DNA from: Pinus tabuliformis
Lineage: Eukaryota; Streptophyta; Pinopsida; Pinales; Pinaceae
Length of the DNA stretch: 64,000 nucleotides
Direction of reading: 5' to 3'
Assembly: GCA_031772625.1 (NCBI GenBank)
Contig: CM062808.1
Span: 472,933,655-472,997,654 of the forward strand
Below, in pieces: positions 56,899 through 64,000 of this stretch. The translations under genes and the position numbers were made by a program. Positions within the stretch are counted from its first letter, which is position 1; each line of letters opens with the position of its first letter. The notes under the pieces are model-generated. The model had not been told where the DNA came from. It did not search any database and worked only from the letters and a program-made list of their open reading frames with translations.

Positions 56899-57318
56899 CT
56901 ACTTCTGCAATTTCGGTAAAGAGCTTGAATTTGAACTGTCAAATCTACAATGCGCTGCCGAATCATCATAGCCATAGCCAATAAAAGCTCCACCTTTACG
57001 ACAAAGAAGTTTCGTTCTCATACGCCAAAGACGCCAGGAATAGGGAGCACATTTAACCTCGTCAACCTGAGTGAACCTGCTTACATCAATGGACAAGAAA
57101 GAAATGATGCCTTTCTTAATGGCCTTGAGTACGTTGAACCAATATTTGAAATAGGGAGCACATTTAACCTCGTCAACCTGAGCGAACCTGCTTACATCAA
57201 TGGACAAGAAAGAAATGATGCCTTTCTTAATGGCCTTGAGTACGTTGAACCAATATTTGATGTCATGCGGTTTGATGAGCTCAAATTCGAAGGATATCCG
57301 CAAGACCCACAACTGTAA
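56899..57318. other. Internal open segment with a 111-bp (37-codon) duplication
   Basis: Both strands are open: minus 57,312-56,899 (137 codons) and plus 56,950-57,318 (122 codons). Two near-identical 111-bp units (57,041-57,151 and 57,152-57,262) keep both frames open because 111 is a multiple of three. The plus reading (LVNLSEPAYINGQ and VMRFDELKFEGYPQDPQ) looks more protein-like and ends at ...caact/gtaagt, a good splice-donor sequence. This could be a captured host exon, antisense to the element. I cannot identify the source gene. Confidence 0.4.
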
Positions 57319-58031
57319 GTACCATCAGTCTGTGACATAGTGCAACAGTCATGAGTCCATAACTTGATAACCACTATCAGCGGGAATGAGATCCGCCACA
57401 GCCGAGTCTCTTTCCACCCAATCGCACTATTCAACCAAGATTGTCCGCTCCTTGCGCCTCCCTACCACGTGAATATGCCTATGCCATGTTACATCTGTGA
57501 AGATCTTAATGATCCCCTTTATGTGATCCGATCATAACTCCTTACCTGCTTCTCAAAATTGACATTAACAACCTCTCGCAAAGCAGGCCCATTCAACGCT
57601 CCGCATCTCTTTCATGTCTGTACGGTCAGATCAAGCAGTTCAACTGTTTGATCTCGGAACCCTGAATCGATCTCCGGCGGAATGGATTCGTCGAAGGAGT
57701 TGTGAAATAGAAATAAGATTTCGAGTTTTTTTTTCTAACATCCCTGACTAGCACGACTCTCACGCTGGCTTCATTCCATCAGCGCTGAATAATCAATGCA
57801 GGGACGAACATGCCATTAGAACTTGCAGAGGCACGAATAGGCCACTCATTGGAGCTGTGGGCAGATCCAAGATCAGTCACGACAACTGCTCCAAGATCCA
57901 ACTAATCGATACAATGTTCCACGCACAACGTTACACTCCCTCGACTCGATTGACAAACTAAAAATTAAATCAAAATATTCTCTGTTATTTCTCTCAGCCC
58001 AGGGCAGGCCAAGCCCACGAGTAACCAAGCC

Positions 58032-58049
58032 CTCAGGGCTCTGATACCA
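58032..58049 (-). other. Primer-binding site, Met-tRNA type
   Basis: On the minus strand tggtatcagagccctgag immediately follows the LTR and is an exact match to the canonical plant copia primer site. Confidence 0.9.
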
Positions 58050-58279
58050 ACTTAAAATATCAATATGCACAATATCTGTATCTATTCATTAAAATAAGAT
58101 TACATATATACAAAGTGTCGTCTGAAGATAGAGACACTATTTTGGACACACAATCTGTTGGTTGAGGAAATCTCTCAACCACACACCAAACTAGGAAATG
58201 GATCCTAACTACTAGGAACAAACTCCTTTACTTAGTGAGAATCACAACTAGAGACAAGTAGGAATTAGATATTCCAACA
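58050..58279 (-). repeat. 5' LTR (by element polarity) of the non-autonomous element
   Basis: It partners 55,400-55,629 and is bordered inside by the primer site (plus strand gggctctgataccaa). Confidence 0.92.
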
Positions 58280-58284
58280 ATCTG

Positions 58285-59461
58285 GGGGAAGCCCAAGATC
58301 AAGCTTAACAGTTGCCACTATAACACCAACAGTATATCCAATAGCTCATAAGTTAATTATACCAAAAATTTATAACTTAACAAAAATTAAGACTCCAGAC
58401 AAATTAAAAAAAACCTTATAAAGAAAACATATTCTAAAAGAAACTTCAAACTCTAAGAAATAGAATAGAAAAATCCGAAACCTCGGGAATTTATATGAAA
58501 ATACATAACCAAATTGTAATATGACATAAAAATCTTCCATCGAAGTTCTTTATTCTTGGTTACTTGGCAACTCTTCTTGAAACAATCCTTGATAAAATAC
58601 ATATCAAGAAACCCGACCTCATCCACTAATCACTCTAGTAGTGGTATATCCAGTACCAACAAACTTGAACCAATAATACATTGTTCCTACAAGAGGAACA
58701 AGAGTAACTATACGTTTTGGACGAGAAATCCACACCTTTTTCAATTGCTGCAATTAAGTGGTGAAGGTAGCTATCAAAATGGGAATGAAGTTCAACGGCC
58801 AATAATACATACAACTCCTTGGTGAGTCCAGCCAAGCTAATCGAAGCATATATTTGTGTGTTATGGTGATGAAGAAACACTAATTTTCTTCTTTAATTTT
58901 CATGAAAATGCATAGAAAATAATATTTAATTATTTAAAAAAAATAGGTTTACTTACGGGTTCAACTAACTTTATTTGATGTTTCATTGCTTTGTGTGATT
59001 AAGAAATAGTTTGTTATGATGTTGAAATAGTTGTAACTTAGAGAATAAGAGGTTTGGTGAATAGGTGTGAGAGGCATAAGATAAAGTAAAATGATTTAGG
59101 ATGGATCATAACGCTTCATGATTTTTAATGTTTTAATTCATTTTTATTTAATTTAATATTTTTAAATTGAGTTAAATATTTAAAAATAATAATTTAATTT
59201 AATTTATTGATTTTCAAATAATTTTTAATAAAATTATTTCTCAGTTAAATTTTTTAAATTATTTTCACAATTAAAAAAATAATTTATAAAATAAGTTTTT
59301 ATAAATTATAGTGTTGTTAGTTTAGAAATTTTTGTTTCGTGACATTGTAGTTTAAAGAATACATTTCAAAGACATTATAGTTGATGTCTATTTTTGTAGT
59401 TACTTAGATACATATATTTGTTACTCTTTTAATATTTTTAAGTCCATGTCAACTTATTATA
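58285..59461. other. AT-rich spacer
   Basis: No supported gene. Overlapping plus and minus frames near 58,556-58,880 have no recognisable content. 58,900-59,460 is strongly AT-rich. Confidence 0.5.
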
Positions 59462-60890
59462 CATGGTTTTCTCAGGATTTGTTATAAATTAGTATATTAT
59501 AGAAAAAATAACAATTTTTTTTACAAGGGTGGGTTTGAAAATCAAATTCATCTAAGTTTTGAAATATTGAACATGTATTAGTAAGGGAAAATGACATCAC
59601 TAGAAAACTCATAATGACTTTCATGTTTTCTAAAGGTCGGTTTAGGGATGTTTTATTGGCACAATTTGTTTTTAAGATATCCAAAACAAAGGTCCAACTA
59701 GGTAAATAACTTTGCTCCTTACAATTCATCTAATAGTTCGTAAATCACTCGAATAGGAAACTTATCTTTAATAGTCATTTTGTTGAGCTATCTATAAATC
59801 TAGAAACATAGGCCATGAGCCTTCCTTTTCTAAAAACTTGATCACTAGTAAAAAGTAAACACTTTGGCTAGGTTGAATGAAACCTTTTAACATTTGTTGA
59901 ATTATATACACAATCTCACTCTTTTATGCATATGGGAACCTGTAAGGGCTAATTTGTATTTAATGAAGTTATGGGTACTACTAGAATCAATTAATACTAG
60001 AATCTCTTTCTTTATGATATATCCTCCTATCTTGAGAGTTTGAGAAGTGTTGATGCTTGCAAACACATAAAAAGATATGGTTCGAGTAGTTTCTTCTAAT
60101 TCTAGATCTTGTGATGGTTTCAATTATTTATCTTTTTCATCTTCAAACTATGTAGAATAATTTCCTCTCACAAATTTATGCCCCTTACTATATTTTTTGT
60201 CACAATCTAAATAAAATCTCTCTATAGGAGAGGGAACATAATGTTCTTTATAGTTATTATTGCTTACCCTATTAGTAGCCATATTTTTACTTTCAGCTTT
60301 CCTTTCCATACTAAAAGAATGCTCCATGAGTTTAGGTTCTAAGAAGTACACCCCAAGTTGAATGTTGCCCTTTAAAGCTCCTATAAAGTGATCTAACAAA
60401 TTTTCCTCTAGAATGTTCTTTACTCTGATGTTCGACTTTTGAAATTGCTAAATATGTGCTATAATTGGACCTCTTTGTTGGATATTTATCAACTATCTCA
60501 AGAATGTGTTGCTCTTAATATCCCCATGGTGTGTTAACAATATTTGTAAAAGTGGATCAAGAGAGAATAAAATATTCATTTCATTCACAAAGCTATTAAT
60601 ATTAGATAGACTGATCAAGTTATAAACAAAAGGATGAAATAGTTACCTTTTGTAAAGTAGGTAGTTGGTTACCTTTTGTAAAGTTGGAACTTTGTGTAGA
60701 TCAAAGAATTGATCCATCTAGAATATCCATGTAACAATATCTTTACCATCAAACTTCCTCGTATATGTCTTGGGAATTAATTAGTTCCTTAGTCTTGAGT
60801 AGAATCTCGAATAATGCATATCATGCATCACAAATTTTCAATTAAAAAAATAGATCTTCTAATTGAAAACTAAGATAATTTCAAGTTAAC
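59462..60890 (-). pseudogene. Decayed Ty3/gypsy chromovirus, 5' half (gag, protease, start of RT)
   Basis: Read on the minus strand: gag 'KFDGKDIVTWIF' then 'MDQFFDLHKVPTLQKV' (about 60,760-60,690), 'ENLLDHFIGALKGNIQLGVY' (about 60,400), 'RKAESKNMATNRVSNNNY' and a Cys/His knuckle remnant 'LDCDKKYSKGHK' (about 60,180). The protease follows: 'TLKIGGYIIKKEILVLIDSS' then 'STHNFI' (about 60,030). Then the RT start: 'MTIKDKFPIRVIYELLDEL' (about 59,770) and 'FFYNILIYNKS', the counterpart of FFDDILIYSKS, at 59,475. The YxDD-equivalent is mutated and RT stops at 59,462. A 26-bp duplication lies in gag at 60,642-60,693. It is complementary in content to the half at 25,090-27,400. Confidence 0.8.
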
Positions 60891-61534
60891 ATACCTAGAA
60901 AAATTGTAGTTTGTAGATTTTATTGTTTGCCAAAGTCCCTCATGAAAGGCCTCTAAAATTTTGGCCCTTGTGAGGTTAAAATTTTGATTTGTAGTAACCT
61001 AATACTTGTTCTTTGCAATTCCATAAGATGGGTGGAGATAAATTTACGGTAACTTCCCCAAAACTTATATTTTTAACCCTTTTCAAGAGAGAAAACTTAT
61101 CCGAACCACCATGTGTGCTATTTTTCATATCAACTCCAGAAACTTGTACCCAAAAGTTATGTCATGTATTATTTTCAAACAATTTAGTGGCACTAATTTT
61201 AAACATTTAGGGCTTTAGATATGACAATTTTACCAAGAACACTTATTTGAGACTAGTTTCAAGACTAGTCCAAAACCCTAATTTCCACAACTTGTATGTC
61301 TAAAAGCAAAGTCAACTATATCCTAAAAATTTTACCATAGGTACTCGATAGGTCTCCTTAGTCTCCCCAAACTTTAAATATTTGAAACATCCTCGAGAAA
61401 ATTCATAGAAACAATTCCTAGATGGCTCATTTGGGACTAAATTTAAGGTTAGTAAAAAACCCTAATTTCCATAGGTTATATCTTCAAAAATATAGAAATA
61501 TTGAACTTGACATTTTGAAAACAAATGCTTTTCG
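60891..61534. other. Spacer, possibly chromovirus leader or LTR
   Basis: A ~180-bp imperfect duplication is visible: 'ccaaaaccctaatttccaca' near 61,269 and 'aaaaaccctaatttccatag' near 61,455. It lies on the 5' side of the minus-strand gag, so it may be leader or LTR sequence, but I find no partner LTR. Confidence 0.4.
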
Positions 61535-62074
61535 TTAGGGGAAATTTCAAGTCTAAAATGTGTCTCCTAAGGAAAATAATAAAATAATAGTTAAATAATA
61601 CACTAAGAGTTATTAAATTTCAAAGGAAGGAAATAAAAATACCTCTTTATATTTCAGTTTTTACTAAGTTATCTCCTTATAGGTTTACTCTAATTTCAAG
61701 TGTAGGACCTTGTTGGATGTGGAATTAAATTTTGCTTCTAATGGCTATCACTTTGCATATTTTTGTAGACCCACAATGAGTTAAATTAGAAATACATGAA
61801 AACAATCCTTCTTGAAATGTGTTTCTAGTTTTTCTCACAGTGAGTTTAACAAAAGTATACATAGTGGGTAGTTAGTCGATGCATAATTAAATTCCATCTC
61901 TAACAAAAGCCTGCATTTGAAATTTGAGTAAACCTATAAGGAGGTAAGTTGAAAATACAATTAAAAGAAGTAATTTATTCATTTTCCTAGAAAATGCATC
62001 TTGAATCCTATTGGTTCTTTTAAAGTTGATTTTGATAATATAAATTTTGTTTTGAGCCCAATTTTTTACCCCAA
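61535..62074. mobile_element. Foldback / MITE-like element, copy 2
   Basis: The left end ttaggggaaatttcaagtct and inner block ccttataggtttactctaat, with the right-hand complement ttggggtaaaaaattggg and tataggtttactcaaatttc, match the termini of the element at 4,439-4,849. Here a ~200-bp unrelated centre separates the arms. The left arm also shares aaggaaaataataaaataat with the right arm of copy 1. No coding capacity is seen. Confidence 0.75.
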
Positions 62075-62914
62075 AGCTCTTTTAATGTTATGTCTTCTTA
62101 GGCTCCCAAAAATTTCCTAGTCTGAACTATCCTAAAAGAATGTTATAGTGAAAACACCAAGATGATTCATTTGAAGGAGCCAAACCCAAGGATTGTATGC
62201 TTTGAAACCAAATGGAGTGCACCAAACACTCAAATAGCATAAAAAGAGAAATATGAGTAAGTCCACGCCTTGAGAATGAGAAATAATAATGAATGTGAAT
62301 CTTTTTTGAGGGAAATCCCCCTTTAACAATAGAAGAAATTTACAAGATGGGATGATTTCTAAAACTAGGTCTCCTTGGTATATATACGAGACAAAAGTTA
62401 CAATTACAATTGAAGAGTATGGCTAACAATACTAATATAAAAATAGAATGCAATAAATCAATATCTAGAGCCTAAAAAAATAAAAGTTAAAAAAGAAAGA
62501 AGATGGACTTCACTAGCCATTGTAAGCAACAATAACATTTTCCCTTTCTCCAATAGTTAATAAATAATAAAAGAAAATATTGGAAACTCTCTACAATAGT
62601 GTTAATATCCATATTGTTTAAGCCATTGATCTTGAATCTGAAAGATAAACCAATAGTGTGCATTCTAAAATAGTTGGAATTCCTAGAAATCTAAAAAAAA
62701 CCAACATTCAATGTGATTTCACTAGGTTCTTTATTTCTTCTATATGTGCAAATTATAACATGCTCAAGATGTCTAGTCCAATCTTAGTCTTCACATGGGA
62801 ATTTGGATAGCAATTCCTCTCACTCTTAACAAAAAAACACCCATCTTCCTTTGGGGTGCAAGAATATATAAGAGAATAACTTAACCACTAATTTTTCTTT
62901 TAAAAATATATATA
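62075..62914. other. AT-rich spacer
   Basis: No supported gene. A 37-bp sequence (accactaatttttcttttaa...) at 62,884 recurs at 62,989 just inside the following repeat. Confidence 0.5.
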
Positions 62915-64000
62915 AATTTTACCAATTCCATTTTTTAATATAAACGATTTGTGTAAATTCTATAAGATATAATTATTTTTCTTCAAAAACCACTAATTTT
63001 TCTTTTAAAAATATATATAAATTTTTTTAATCATTAATCTTACAAAATTATTACAAACATTTTATAAATGAGATATTAAAAAAGAATTAAATTCACTAAA
63101 AATTTTAAATTTATAGGTAATCATGGATACTTGAAATTTTTTTAGCTCCTTTGATATAATAATAAAAACCATGTTTAAAGTAACCAATGCATTAATATCT
63201 AATTCTAATTATTTTGAAATCTCAATTTTTAAAAAACTATTAACATTGTTGGCACACATAGCACCTAAGAATTTTGTAGTTGTACGTGTCATGATTTGTG
63301 ACTTGGCATACATAGTGTTTTTTGTTTGTTTGGGGACATAAAATGCTAAAGAGCTTTCAAGACGACGCCTTAAACCCCTTATATAACCATCCAAAAACAC
63401 CGCTCTTCAAAAATGACAAAATCCCACCAAGGACATTATATCATAAACCACATAAGGGTCATCGCCCATTGTCTCATGAATATTAATGAGGGGCCAAAGG
63501 TTCCCTAACAAAAAGAGGAAAGGGCAAGGATGAGCACTATGTTTAGCACATTAAAGGGAGTGCATCGAATACCCATGAATATGGTTTCAATGCATTTTCT
63601 CATTGAGGCAAGGAGATCGACCAGTAATCGTGCCAATCCTATCTCTTTGTGTATAGCTAATACACATTATAATATACACTTAACTACAAATAATGTGATG
63701 ATGTACATTATAGTAAACATTATCATCAGTTTGAGAGATATCCAACTATTGGGTGGTGATGCACATGAGATTTTGACTTTTTTGGAACATGTTATGCACA
63801 TGAGATTTTGATTTTTTGGAACATAATGTATTTCCATGATTAGATTTTTGTAAACTATTTTTTTAATAGAAATTTTGGTGATTTTTTCTTTTTATTGAAA
63901 AATACATTTAATTATAAATAATTGATTTATAACTTGATACTTATTTTTATAAAAAAGATAAAATGTGCGTATTAAAAGGTCATTTACTTGTATTTTTAGT
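62915..64000. repeat. 1.1-kb dispersed repeat, copy B (runs off the window)
   Basis: It matches 47,928-49,065 nearly throughout with scattered substitutions and small indels, same orientation. It is cut by the window end at a point where copy A still continues (cgtattaaaaggtcatttac). Confidence 0.88.

Larger units (their letters stand above)
55400..58279 (-). mobile_element. Non-autonomous copia-like LTR element (LARD/TRIM-like), minus orientation
   Basis: Direct repeats of 230 bp lie at 55,400-55,629 and 58,050-58,279. On the minus strand the LTR starts tgttggaatatc. The internal region starts right after the LTR with tggtatcagagccctgaggg, an exact Met-tRNA primer site, and ends with ttaagggggag, a polypurine tract. 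The flanks atatg (55,395-55,399) and atctg (58,280-58,284) look like a 5-bp target duplication with one change. The 2.4-kb interior has no gag, protease, integrase, RT or RNase H, so it must rely on enzymes from other elements. Confidence 0.9.

Overview
The window is nuclear DNA of a seed plant, most likely a conifer or other gymnosperm. This is an inference from four things: very low gene density, long AT-rich spacers, nested and strongly decayed LTR and non-LTR retroelements, and a TIR-NBS-LRR gene whose TIR domain opens with the 'INHRGVEVK'-type motif that I associate with conifer TNLs rather than the angiosperm 'SFRGED' form. Only one convincing host protein gene is visible.

Layout. 1-5,080: noncoding, with an 83-bp triplicated repeat, a degenerate ~49-bp minisatellite, a direct-repeat-flanked insert and a foldback (MITE-like) element at 4,439-4,849. 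5,081-12,436: a full-length 7.3-kb L1-type LINE (LINE A) between perfect 17-bp target-site duplications. It carries ORF1 (zinc knuckle), ORF2 (AP endonuclease, RT, zinc finger, RNase H) and a third overlapping ORF (ORF3); all are damaged. 13,980-14,431: antisense fragment of a second non-LTR family. 15,958-17,415: a 5'-truncated relative of LINE A (LINE B) that holds almost only ORF3, here open for 371 codons. 18,189-21,932 (minus): a four-exon TNL immune receptor gene, apparently intact (1,121 aa), with a recently amplified LRR array. 22-25 kb: AT-rich spacer with a small foldback.

25,090-44,200 is a nested retroelement block. It holds the 3' half of a decayed chromovirus (minus), a copia RT/RNase H stub (plus), a large Ty3/gypsy element with a second RNase H ahead of its RT, and a LINE remnant (LINE D) split by a 5.8-kb Ty1/copia element with paired ~878-bp LTRs and a 'tttgg' target duplication.

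44-64 kb is mainly noncoding. It contains a 1.1-kb dispersed repeat present twice (47.93 and 62.92 kb), another antisense non-LTR fragment, a truncated LINE with an (AT)n tail (LINE C), segments homologous to the TNL upstream region, a 2.9-kb non-autonomous LTR element in minus orientation (55,400-58,279), the gag-PR-RT half of a chromovirus (minus) and a second copy of the foldback element.

The TNL gene would act alone as an intracellular immune receptor; everything else is mobile-element derived. The most novel-looking signals are the LINE ORF3, which is shared by two independent insertions and starts inside the end of ORF2, the higher-order LRR amplification in the TNL, the foldback family, and many two-copy tandem duplications scattered through unrelated sequence.
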